This document shows, one piece after another, positions 17,824 through 25,520 of a stretch of DNA of 64,000 nt (its first letter is position 1; each line of letters begins with the position of its first letter). The notes beneath the pieces were generated by a model. The model had not been told where the DNA came from. It worked only from the letters and a program-made list of their open reading frames with translations, and made no database searches. The position numbers were made by a program, and so were the translations under genes. Source of the DNA: an uncultured Prevotellaceae bacterium (lineage in GTDB: Bacteria; Bacteroidota; Bacteroidia; Bacteroidales; Bacteroidaceae); the NCBI GenBank assembly GCA_900318775.1, contig ONLY01000004.1, positions 62,001 through 126,000 of the forward strand. The letters are read 5' to 3'.

Positions 17824-19725
17824 ATGCGGTTTTTCCGTCTTCACATATTTATCCTGACAACTCTCTTTCCCTTCTTGCTTCATGCTCAAACGAGTACATA
17901 CAGCAAGGCGGAGATAGAGGAAATTTTGGTGATGCTTGACAGTGTCATCGCCCACAAAAACGAGTACCAAGAAGCTCGCAAACTCCGTGCAGACAGCCTT
18001 GAGCGAGAAGTGAACTCTTGTTCTCCCGATATGTATGTGGAAAAATGCAAGGATTTATACGAAGCTCTTTGGGATTTTGATGGTAAACGAACTCTGAAAG
18101 TACTTGAGCGGTTAGAAAAGACCGATCGTTATCAAGAAGACAAGAACTTTCAAGCATGGGTTGCTCTTAACATCTCACGCACATATGGAGTGATGGGGCT
18201 CTATCACAAGGCGACCAACATCACCAATAGCATAAATCCCGACATATTGTCAAAAGAAGAACGCCTACATTATTATCGCACATGCAAGGACAATTTCGCA
18301 AAAATTGCGGAATACATGTCCGATGTCAGTATTGTACAAGACGAAGAGAAACTCATGGTTGCATACTATGATAGCATTCTCTCCCTGCAAGCACCTAGCG
18401 TGGCAAGAGATATCACTCTCGCTGCTAAAGAAGTATATCTCAACCGTCCCACAACTGCCATCAATGCCATTTCGGCCAGCTTCTTGTATGCACAAGGAGA
18501 AGAGCACAGCCAGATTAGCATGATTCTTGCATTCGCCTACAACATCTTGAACGAGAATCAAAGTTACATCTATTATCTTGCCACAACTGCCATTGATGAC
18601 ATCATGAGAGGCTCCACTGAATACACAGCACTGCCCCATTTGGTATTGGCACTCTATACAGAGAATCACATAGACCGCGCATACAACTACTTGATGTGTA
18701 CAATGGAAGATGCTGACTCATACCCATCAAGAAGTTTAGCACTTGACGTTTCAAAATACTTTCCTCTCATCAACACATCATATAGTGCCCATCAAGAGCA
18801 GCAGGAAAGATCTGACAGTCTAAAACAAAAATCTTTGATTTTCACCCTCATCATTCTTGTCATCACCCTCGCCATTGCCTTCTACTTAGGTTGGCACCAA
18901 AACAATGCAGCAGCCGAGAAGAGGCGTGCTGACCGCCTACAGAAAGCGCTTGACCAAGCAGCGATTGCAGACCGCATTAAAACTGTTTTCATCCAAAACA
19001 TGAGGCATGAAATCCGGACACCACTCAATGCGATCATGGGATTTGCACAACTCATGTCGAATGACCTCACTGATGAAGAACGAGACCTCTACAACGGTTA
19101 TATACAGGAAAGCAACAACCAACTTTTGTCTACTCTTGACAGTATTATTGACGTCAGTAACATGGAAGTGGGAACCTTCAATTTCCACTTTGAGCACATT
19201 GACCTTGACCAACTCTGCGGCGAAACTAGAGAAAGCCTATCTGAGCTCATGCCAACAGGAGTCGACTATATTTACCAACCCTCACGCGCTGGCATGCGCC
19301 TTTACTCCGACCGAAAACGTGTCGGGCAAGTGCTATACAACCTGCTCTCCAATGCCTGCAAAAACACCATATCCGGCAGTATCACACTCAGCGCTACTTT
19401 CCTTCCAGCTAAAGACAGCATCCAATTTATCGTCACTGACACAGGAAGAGGCATTCCTGCAGACAAGACAGATGTCATTTTTGAACACTTTGAGAAACTG
19501 GATCACTATAGTCCCGGACTTGGACTTGGGCTCTATGTGTGCCGCCTGATTGCACGTGCACTCGGAGGAGACATCATTCTCGACACCACTTATACAACAG
19601 GCGCACGATTCATTTTCACCGTACCCAACAATTCTGTCCCACTCCCCAACAAAGAGGAGGAAAAGGCGAACAGTAATGAGAAGAAAAAGGATTCAGCCCC
19701 CTCATTCAGCAACACTCCAGTATGA
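17824..19725 (+). CDS. Membrane sensor histidine kinase with helical-repeat sensor
   Basis: A 633-residue protein: signal peptide (to about 22), an extracytoplasmic alpha-helical TPR-like region (about 25-330), one membrane helix at about 337-358, a short coiled linker, then HisKA and HATPase domains. The phospho-acceptor is His395 in NMRHEIRTPLNAIMGF. The N-box is NLLSNACKNT, G1 is DTGRGIP and G2 is GLGLGLYVC. No receiver domain is attached and no response regulator lies next to it. This layout is common in Bacteroidales; the signal is unknown. The stop overlaps the next ATG (ATGA), coupling it to the small gene that follows. Confidence 0.9.
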   Translation: MRFFRLHIFILTTLFPFLLHAQTSTYSKAEIEEILVMLDSVIAHKNEYQEARKLRADSLEREVNSCSPDMYVEKCKDLYEALWDFDGKRTLKVLERLEKTDRYQEDKNFQAWVALNISRTYGVMGLYHKATNITNSINPDILSKEERLHYYRTCKDNFAKIAEYMSDVSIVQDEEKLMVAYYDSILSLQAPSVARDITLAAKEVYLNRPTTAINAISASFLYAQGEEHSQISMILAFAYNILNENQSYIYYLATTAIDDIMRGSTEYTALPHLVLALYTENHIDRAYNYLMCTMEDADSYPSRSLALDVSKYFPLINTSYSAHQEQQERSDSLKQKSLIFTLIILVITLAIAFYLGWHQNNAAAEKRRADRLQKALDQAAIADRIKTVFIQNMRHEIRTPLNAIMGFAQLMSNDLTDEERDLYNGYIQESNNQLLSTLDSIIDVSNMEVGTFNFHFEHIDLDQLCGETRESLSELMPTGVDYIYQPSRAGMRLYSDRKRVGQVLYNLLSNACKNTISGSITLSATFLPAKDSIQFIVTDTGRGIPADKTDVIFEHFEKLDHYSPGLGLGLYVCRLIARALGGDIILDTTYTTGARFIFTVPNNSVPLPNKEEEKANSNEKKKDSAPSFSNTPV

Positions 19726-20162
19726 ATATTCGACGTACAGCACATATTATCAAGACATCACTAACCCGCGCAGCCCATCGGCGCGGGTTTGGTATACAAT
19801 CCCCTTGGGCATACGAACTTATCCGAGATGTGCTTTTTGAGCCACTCCCATATTATGCCTATCAAGAAGAGGGGCTTACCACTCCACTAGAGCAACAACT
19901 ATACCGTATCCGCAACCACTACCACAACCATCCCATCATTGTCATTGAAGAAAAAGGCGAAGCTGCCAACATTCATTATGAGCAAGCGCTCCAAACGATT
20001 ACTCCAGATACCATCATCGTCATAGAGCATACCCACAATGACAACGCAAATTTATGGAGCCGTATAGTACAAGACCCTCGTGCCATCATAACATTTGACA
20101 TGAGGCGCCGTGGAATGATCACGTTCGATTCACATCGCATTAAACAAAACTATTTACTCTAA
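19722..20162 (+). CDS. Methyltransferase-like remnant lacking the SAM-binding core
   Basis: A 146-residue protein. The first 50 residues (RRGFGIQSPWAYELIRDVLF) and the last 40 (ITFDMRRRGMITFDSHRIKQ) look like the two ends of a Bacteroidales class I methyltransferase-like family of about 230-260 residues, as I recall it. The middle, where a SAM-binding LEIG-type loop should be, is missing and replaced by about 55 residues without that motif. It may be an in-frame deletion product, either inactive or repurposed. It overlaps the kinase stop by 4 bases and precedes the adenosyltransferase gene by 15. Confidence 0.6.
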   Translation: MNIRRTAHIIKTSLTRAAHRRGFGIQSPWAYELIRDVLFEPLPYYAYQEEGLTTPLEQQLYRIRNHYHNHPIIVIEEKGEAANIHYEQALQTITPDTIIVIEHTHNDNANLWSRIVQDPRAIITFDMRRRGMITFDSHRIKQNYLL

Positions 20163-20177
20163 CAAGCAAGACTCTTT

Positions 20178-20732
20178 ATGAAGATTTACACCAGAACAGG
20201 CGACCAAGGACTTACTTCACTCGTCGGAGGGCAACGCGTCAGCAAAACCTGTGCACGTCTTGAATCTTATGGCACTATTGACGAACTCTGTTCACAGATT
20301 GGTCTACTTATAACCTACTGCACCCAGCAATCCGACATCGAAACGCTGACAGACATACAAGGGAAGCTCTTTGTAGTAGGGGGATATCTTGCCACCGACA
20401 ACACTCAACGCGATGTGCGTCCTGGCAATATCGTAACCGAAGAAATGGTTACATCTCTTGAGCAGGAAATCGATGCCATCAACGCCTGTTTACCCCCATT
20501 CCGCTGTTTCATTCTGCCAGGCGGATGCAGATCATCCGCAGTGGCACACGTTTGTCGCACCGTATGCCGGCGCGCTGAGCGTCGTATCTTGTCTCTCAAA
20601 GAAGACGGATATGAAATTGACGCCCAAGTGATCGCCTATATCAATCGTCTCAGTGACTATCTCTTTGTTTTGGCCAGGAAACTCAATCAAGACCAACAAC
20701 ACGAAGAAACGATTTGGGTGAGGGGAAAATAA
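20178..20732 (+). CDS. PduO-type ATP:cob(I)alamin adenosyltransferase
   Basis: It makes adenosylcobalamin from cob(I)alamin and ATP. The 184 residues show the PduO signature: MKIYTRTGDQGLTSLVGG at 1-18 binds ATP, GTIDELCSQIG follows, and FILPGG plus HVCRTVCRRAERRI carries the conserved Arg residues. No other cobalamin gene or cobalamin riboswitch is near, so it probably supplies the cofactor to enzymes elsewhere such as methylmalonyl-CoA mutase. It lies 15 bases after the methyltransferase-like remnant, likely in the same transcript. Confidence 0.94.
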   Translation: MKIYTRTGDQGLTSLVGGQRVSKTCARLESYGTIDELCSQIGLLITYCTQQSDIETLTDIQGKLFVVGGYLATDNTQRDVRPGNIVTEEMVTSLEQEIDAINACLPPFRCFILPGGCRSSAVAHVCRTVCRRAERRILSLKEDGYEIDAQVIAYINRLSDYLFVLARKLNQDQQHEETIWVRGK

Positions 20733-20749
20733 AAAAAATGTACTTTTAT

Positions 20750-20780
20750 TTTGAAATTCTCAACATTCGTACTATCTTTG
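20750..20780 (+). promoter_or_regulatory. Consensus promoter for the DUF2795-type gene
   Basis: TTTG at 20750-20753, exactly 19 bases, then TATCTTTG at 20773-20780. It is the best match to the Bacteroidetes consensus in the window and predicts high expression. Confidence 0.8.
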
Positions 20781-20809
20781 CACGCCGTAAATTAAATAGA
20801 AACTAAACT

Positions 20810-21031
20810 ATGTATTGGACACTTGAATTAGCATCAAAACTGGAGGACGCTCCTTGGCCTGCAACCAAAGAGGAACTTATTGATTACGCAACACGTTCAG
20901 GAGCTCCTCTCGAAGTGATAGAAAATCTCGAAGAGATTGAAGACGAAGGAGATATTTACGAGTCAATCGAAGAGATTTGGCCAGACTACCCTTCCAAAGA
21001 GGATTTCCTTTGGGATGAAGAAGAATATTAA
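20810..21031 (+). CDS. Small acidic DUF2795-like protein
   Basis: A 73-residue, strongly acidic protein. Residues 8-45 (ASKLEDAPWPATKEELIDYA and SGAPLEVIENLEEI) match the DUF2795 pattern, in which a conserved W-P-A-T-K-E-E-L-I-D-Y-A block precedes a helical region. The tail DYPSKEDFLWDEEEY is typical of the Bacteroidales form. Function unknown. It has a perfect promoter at 20750 and is followed after 6 bases by a nucleoside hydrolase gene. Confidence 0.88.
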   Translation: MYWTLELASKLEDAPWPATKEELIDYATRSGAPLEVIENLEEIEDEGDIYESIEEIWPDYPSKEDFLWDEEEY

Positions 21032-21037
21032 GTTCTT

Positions 21038-21745
21038 ATGAGAATTTGTTATGTAGTTGCGATGGTGGCTGAAGCAAAGCCTTTCATCGAGCGATATGGC
21101 ATTAAAGAAGTAGAAAGGTTCTTTGCCCCATTACCATGCTTGCTTTATGAAGGAAATGTAAACGGAGCCATTCTTGATGTAGTGCTAAATGGACAGCAGC
21201 AAGGAAGCGACCTTGTAGGCTGTGAAGCTGCCTCTGTCGCCACTCTCAGCGCTATCCAGCGCCTGCATCCTGACATCATCATCAACTCTGGGACTTGTGG
21301 TGCATTCCGAGCCAACGGAGCTGAAATAGCCGAGGTATATATTGGCAATGGCGTCATGTTCCACGACCGGCGTGTACCCGGCGATGACGCTTGGGGCACA
21401 CAGAGTTTGGGCAACTATCCCGTCTGGGAAGGCAGCACACAACTTGCACAGGCTTTAGGGTTTAAGATGGGCAAAGTAACTACAGGTTCTTCGCTTGACA
21501 TGCAACCATGCGATTTTTCCATCATCCAACAACACGGTGGCGAACTGAAAGACATGGAAGGAGCGGCTGTAGGCTTTGTCTGCTCTTTATTCAAAACCCC
21601 TATCCTTTATGTTAAGTCTGTCACAGACCTCTGTGATGGTGGTGCTGAAACCTTCGAGGAGTTCTCCCGCAATCTGCACCACGCCTGCGAGACGTTGAAA
21701 AATGCCAATGAACGGATCATAGAATTCCTGACTTTACAGCAATAG
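21038..21745 (+). CDS. MTA/SAH-type nucleosidase (plant MTN-like)
   Basis: A 235-residue purine nucleoside phosphorylase-fold hydrolase. INSGTCGAF near 86-94 is the nucleobase-binding loop, KDMEGAAV near 171-178 holds the ribose-binding Met-Glu, and VTDLCDGGAETFEEF near 190-204 holds the catalytic Asp. The last motif resembles plant 5'-methylthioadenosine nucleosidases more than bacterial Pfs. It probably cleaves methylthioadenosine and perhaps S-adenosylhomocysteine; futalosine hydrolase is an alternative. A bidirectional terminator lies 40 bases downstream. Confidence 0.78.
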   Translation: MRICYVVAMVAEAKPFIERYGIKEVERFFAPLPCLLYEGNVNGAILDVVLNGQQQGSDLVGCEAASVATLSAIQRLHPDIIINSGTCGAFRANGAEIAEVYIGNGVMFHDRRVPGDDAWGTQSLGNYPVWEGSTQLAQALGFKMGKVTTGSSLDMQPCDFSIIQQHGGELKDMEGAAVGFVCSLFKTPILYVKSVTDLCDGGAETFEEFSRNLHHACETLKNANERIIEFLTLQQ

Positions 21746-21784
21746 CTGAATTTTCTGAACACATACCAGAACATATACAAACCC

Positions 21785-21825
21785 AAAGGGAGGAACACCA
21801 TTGCAATGTTCCTCCCTTTTTATTT
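21785..21825. terminator. Bidirectional terminator between the nucleosidase and the purF-like gene
   Basis: AAAGGGAGGAACA (21785-21797) pairs perfectly with TGTTCCTCCCTTT (21807-21819) over a 9-base loop, with T-rich sequence on both outer sides. It serves two convergent genes. Confidence 0.87.
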
Positions 21826-21871
21826 GTTTCTGTTCATAAATAACGCATGAAACAAACTATCTCTTTTTTAT

Positions 21872-23359
21872 TTATTCGTTCGTATTTTCCTCTTCCAACG
21901 AATATAATGAACTTCCATCGAAGCAGTGGGTACAGATTTGGCATTTCTCTAGACCAATTGCTTTCACAATTGTTTCAATAGTAGAGAACTTCAAGCTATC
22001 CAAATTGAGTCTACGTGCAATCTCGTCCACCATTGCTGTATACTCAGGTGTACCTGTTGTAGCATAAGCCTTAATGCGGTCAGCAGGAACTTCCACATTG
22101 TTAGCCGTTTGAGCATCTGCCAACATCGTTGCCGTACGCGAGTGAGTTTCCAAATCCTTGATAACACGACGTGTAATCAGTTCCAACTCAGATTTACTTG
22201 CTGAAAAGTTCACAAAAGGACATGCATAAATTAGCGGAGGACACGCTATTCGCATATGCACTTCTTTTGCTCCTAAGTCCTTCAACACCTTTGTATTCTC
22301 GCGCAACTGTGTACCACGCACAATTGAGTCATCACAAAACAGGCATCGCTTGCCACGCAGCATATCCTTATTAGGAATTAGTTTCATTTTAGCAACGAGG
22401 TTTCGAACTTCCTGACTTGGTGGCATGAAGGAACGTGGCCACGTGGGAGTATATTTGCTGATACCACGCTGATAAGATGTATGATGACCTGCACTATATC
22501 CCACAGCCATACCTATACCCGAATCAGGAATACCTCCTACAGAATCCACCTCTGTATCATCCTCTTCGCCCATTACGCGACCTGTTTCAAAGCGTACTTC
22601 TTCCACATTCTTGCCTTCGTATGAAGAAGTGGGGAACCCGTAATAAATCCACAGGAACGAACAAATCTGCATCTTCTTGTTAGGTTTCCGCAATTGCTCC
22701 ATTCCATTAGCACGTAAACGAACAATTTCACCAGGGCCAACGAAATAAGTCGTCTCATAACCGAGATTCGGGAATGCGGTGTTCTCACTTGTGGCAGCCA
22801 TGGCTCCTTCTTTCTGCCCAATAATGATAGGCGTACGCCCCCAAGCATCACGAGCGGCAATGATACCGTCCTCCGTAAGAAGCAGCATGGAACATGAGCC
22901 TTTCACTGTACGGAACACATTCTCAATTCCGTCCACAAAGTCCTTGCCCTTCACAATCAACAAACCAATCAATTCTGTAGGATTGATTTTACCCGAAGAG
23001 AACTCTGACAGATGCATATTTTCCTGCAAGAGCTGGTCGGCAATCTCATCTATATTGTTCACCTTAGCCACCGTGACGATAGCAAAACGTCCCAGATGGC
23101 TATTGAACAACATGGGTTGTGCGTCTGTGTCGCTGATGATGCCAATACCGGCTTCACCTTCAAACTTAGACAGTTCCGACTCAAATCGTGTCCGGAAATA
23201 AGTACTCTCCAAATTGTGGATGGCGCGATAAAAACCTCTTTCTTTGCTATAAGATGCCATACCGCCCCGACGCGTTCCGAGGTGCGACTGATAATCAGTT
23301 CCATAGAAAAGGTCAGCCGCACACTTTTCTATGGCTACGGTTCCGAAAAAACCTCCCAT
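21872..23359 (-). CDS. PurF-like amidophosphoribosyltransferase without the catalytic cysteine
   Basis: A 495-residue protein with both PurF domains. The N-terminal glutaminase-like domain has RRGGMASYSK and NLESTYFRTRF. The phosphoribosyltransferase domain has CLFCDDSIVRGTQLREN, the PRPP loop, near 335-352. Canonical PurF needs Cys immediately after the start Met; here the protein reads MGGFFGTVAIEKC, so the nucleophile is Gly. The start at 23359 is fixed by the TACCTTTG box at 23387-23394, which overlaps the upstream alternative ATG at 23389. It may use free ammonia or have another role. Similar proteins seem widespread in Bacteroidales, which suggests it is not a decaying gene. Confidence 0.85.
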   Translation of the reverse strand: MGGFFGTVAIEKCAADLFYGTDYQSHLGTRRGGMASYSKERGFYRAIHNLESTYFRTRFESELSKFEGEAGIGIISDTDAQPMLFNSHLGRFAIVTVAKVNNIDEIADQLLQENMHLSEFSSGKINPTELIGLLIVKGKDFVDGIENVFRTVKGSCSMLLLTEDGIIAARDAWGRTPIIIGQKEGAMAATSENTAFPNLGYETTYFVGPGEIVRLRANGMEQLRKPNKKMQICSFLWIYYGFPTSSYEGKNVEEVRFETGRVMGEEDDTEVDSVGGIPDSGIGMAVGYSAGHHTSYQRGISKYTPTWPRSFMPPSQEVRNLVAKMKLIPNKDMLRGKRCLFCDDSIVRGTQLRENTKVLKDLGAKEVHMRIACPPLIYACPFVNFSASKSELELITRRVIKDLETHSRTATMLADAQTANNVEVPADRIKAYATTGTPEYTAMVDEIARRLNLDSLKFSTIETIVKAIGLEKCQICTHCFDGSSLYSLEEENTNE

Positions 23360-23386
23360 AATTCTTTTCGTGTTTGAAATCGAGTG

Positions 23387-23394
23387 CAAAGGTA
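23387..23394 (-). promoter_or_regulatory. Promoter -7 box for the purF-like gene
   Basis: TACCTTTG followed by CA on the minus strand; predicted start of transcription is near 23383, a 24-base leader. Confidence 0.75.
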
Positions 23395-23518
23395 GGCATT
23401 TAATTGGAAAGTTGAAAATTGAAAAAATGAAAATTGAATATTTTATTCTCCAGCATGGCTCGCTGCATAAAAAAACGAATTTTCAATTCCCTTTTTTCCA
23501 TTTTAAACTAAATATCTT

Positions 23519-23526
23519 TATCTTTG
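23519..23526 (+). promoter_or_regulatory. Promoter -7 box for the ATPase/DUF4435 pair
   Basis: TATCTTTG followed by CG lies 27 bases before the ATG at 23554, giving the pair its own promoter. Confidence 0.65.
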
Positions 23527-23553
23527 CGCTCATAACAACAAAACAGCAAGACC

Positions 23554-24393
23554 ATGAGAAAGAGAGCGGACTACATCCAAAGCATTGAGATTAAGGCTCT
23601 ATGGAAGGGGGGCAGACACATTGCGTGGCAGCTACAGCCAGATGTCAATATCCTCAGCGGAATCAACGGTGTAGGAAAAAGCACTATCATTAATCACTCT
23701 GCACGCATGCTTGATGCCATTGAAAAAGGCGAGCTTGCCCCTGATGATGCCCCCTATGGCGTCAACATCCAGCTAATGCCAACCGACGCCACCTACATCA
23801 AGTTCGACGTGATACGTTCCTTCGACCGTCCTTTACTTCATAGCGACTTGCTAGAGAAACTGTCCGATTCACGCGTGAAGACAGAACTCGACTGGCAGAT
23901 TTACCGCTTGCAGAAGCGATTTCTCGACTATCAAGTCAATATAGGGAACCGCATCATCGAGTTGCTCACCACCGGCTCCCCTGAAGACCAACAAAAGGCA
24001 GCAGAAGTGAGTGCCCCCAAGAAACAGTTTCAAGATATGATTGACGGACTCTTTGCTGACACCGGCAAAAAGATAGACCGCAAGAGCAACGAGATTCAGT
24101 TCATCCAAACCCAGAACCAAAACACACAGATTATTACACCCTATCAGCTATCCAGCGGTGAGAAGCAAATACTGGCCATCCTGCTCACCGTGCTAGTTGA
24201 GAACCGCGAACCATATGCTCTCTTGATGGACGAGCCTGAGATATCCCTTCATATCGATTGGCAGCAGCGTCTCATTGACCTCATCCGTCAACTGAACCCC
24301 CATGCCCAAATCATCCTCTCCACCCACTCTCCTGCCCTCATTATGGACGGCTGGATGAGCAACGTGACAGAAGTCGGAGAGATATCCAACTAA
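23554..24393 (+). CDS. ABC-type AAA ATPase of an ATPase/DUF4435 pair
   Basis: A 279-residue SMC/RecF/OLD-like ATPase. Walker A is GINGVGKST at 36-44, the ABC signature LSSGEKQ at 199-205, Walker B LLMDEPE at 223-229 and the H-loop STHSP at 256-260. It is short, with only about 110 residues between the halves, so there is little or no coiled coil. It pairs with a DUF4435 gene 5 bases downstream, the same gene pair as in the PARIS anti-phage system (AriA/AriB), though AriA is larger. Defence is likely but not certain; DNA repair or RNA metabolism are alternatives. Confidence 0.85.
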   Translation: MRKRADYIQSIEIKALWKGGRHIAWQLQPDVNILSGINGVGKSTIINHSARMLDAIEKGELAPDDAPYGVNIQLMPTDATYIKFDVIRSFDRPLLHSDLLEKLSDSRVKTELDWQIYRLQKRFLDYQVNIGNRIIELLTTGSPEDQQKAAEVSAPKKQFQDMIDGLFADTGKKIDRKSNEIQFIQTQNQNTQIITPYQLSSGEKQILAILLTVLVENREPYALLMDEPEISLHIDWQQRLIDLIRQLNPHAQIILSTHSPALIMDGWMSNVTEVGEISN

Positions 24394-24398
24394 ACAGC

Positions 24399-25418
24399 AT
24401 GAAGCATCTCATCTCCAACATCAACTCTGCCTATATGGAAGCGGCCAATCGGCTGCGTCCCAAGACGAAGAAACGGAAAATCGTCGCCTATGTGGAATCT
24501 TACGACGACATTTTCTTTTGGCGCAGTGTGTTGAGCGAGTTCGAAGATGAACAGACCGCCTTTGAAGTGATGCTTCCCTCACGCACCAACCTCAATCGTG
24601 GCAAGAAGACTGCGCTGATGAACCAACTCGGTGAATCATTGGGCACCTGCATGATTGCTTGCGTTGACGCAGACCTCGACTATCTGCTTCAGGGGCACAC
24701 ACCTTCCTCCTTACGGATGCTTTCCAACCCCTACGTCATCCACACCTACGCTTATTCCATTGAGAGCTATCAGTGCTACGCACCATCACTCCACAACGTA
24801 TGCGTGATGGCTACCCTCAACGACCGCAACCTCTTCAACTTCGAAGAATACCTTAAGCAATATTCCGAGATTATCTATGAGCTCTTCGTGTGGCTCGTAT
24901 GGCTCCATCGCCATGGACGCTTCAATGAGTTCCCACTCAACAACTTCAACAACATCATTGCAGTCGAGCAGCTCAACATCCACAAGCCTCTTGATGCTCT
25001 CGAGCGTGTGCGCCGCCAGGTGAACCGCAAGATTGCATGGCTTCAACAACACGTAAAGGACGCCAAAGGAAAGCTCACATCCCTGAAGATGGAACTCGAG
25101 ACACTTGGGGTACACAAAGACAACACATATATGTTCATACAAGGGCACCACCTCATGGAAAACGTTGTAGATGCAGCCCTCACCCCCGTATGCACCATCC
25201 TGCGCCGCGAACGCGAAAAAGACATCAAGATTCTAGCACACGGCAACACCCAGCAGATGAATAACGAGCTTGCCTGCTATTCCCACAGTCAGTTCATGCC
25301 AGTCCAGATGCTACGCCGCAATACACAATACCAAGACTGTGAAACCTATCAGATGCTTCGCGAGCATGTGCGCTGCTTCTTGAGCAAGACTGGTCACACC
25401 CCTTCTTTGCAGCAATAA
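24399..25418 (+). CDS. DUF4435 TOPRIM-like protein
   Basis: A 339-residue protein. VAYVESYDD at 29-37 supplies Glu33, and CVDADLD at 88-94 supplies the D-x-D of a TOPRIM-type metal site, as in DUF4435 proteins (AriB of PARIS). The rest is helical and carries no recognised domain. It is expressed with the upstream ATPase (5-base gap). By analogy with PARIS and OLD systems it would be the nuclease effector, held or released by the ATPase; this is inference. A perfect 23-bp-stem terminator follows. Confidence 0.8.
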   Translation: MKHLISNINSAYMEAANRLRPKTKKRKIVAYVESYDDIFFWRSVLSEFEDEQTAFEVMLPSRTNLNRGKKTALMNQLGESLGTCMIACVDADLDYLLQGHTPSSLRMLSNPYVIHTYAYSIESYQCYAPSLHNVCVMATLNDRNLFNFEEYLKQYSEIIYELFVWLVWLHRHGRFNEFPLNNFNNIIAVEQLNIHKPLDALERVRRQVNRKIAWLQQHVKDAKGKLTSLKMELETLGVHKDNTYMFIQGHHLMENVVDAALTPVCTILRREREKDIKILAHGNTQQMNNELACYSHSQFMPVQMLRRNTQYQDCETYQMLREHVRCFLSKTGHTPSLQQ

Positions 25419-25437
25419 AAAGGAGACGGGGAAATTA

Positions 25438-25486
25438 TATAAATAAGAGTAAAGGGAGGCGCTGCCTCCCTTTACTCTTATTTATA
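25438..25486. terminator. Bidirectional terminator with a 23-bp perfect stem
   Basis: The arms at 25438-25460 and 25464-25486 are exact reverse complements around GCT. A-rich and T-rich outer ends make it work in both directions, for the DUF4435 gene and the convergent GH51 gene. Confidence 0.9.
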
Positions 25487-25520
25487 TTTATAATCAATTG
25501 TATCAACCTGTCCTTTCGGA

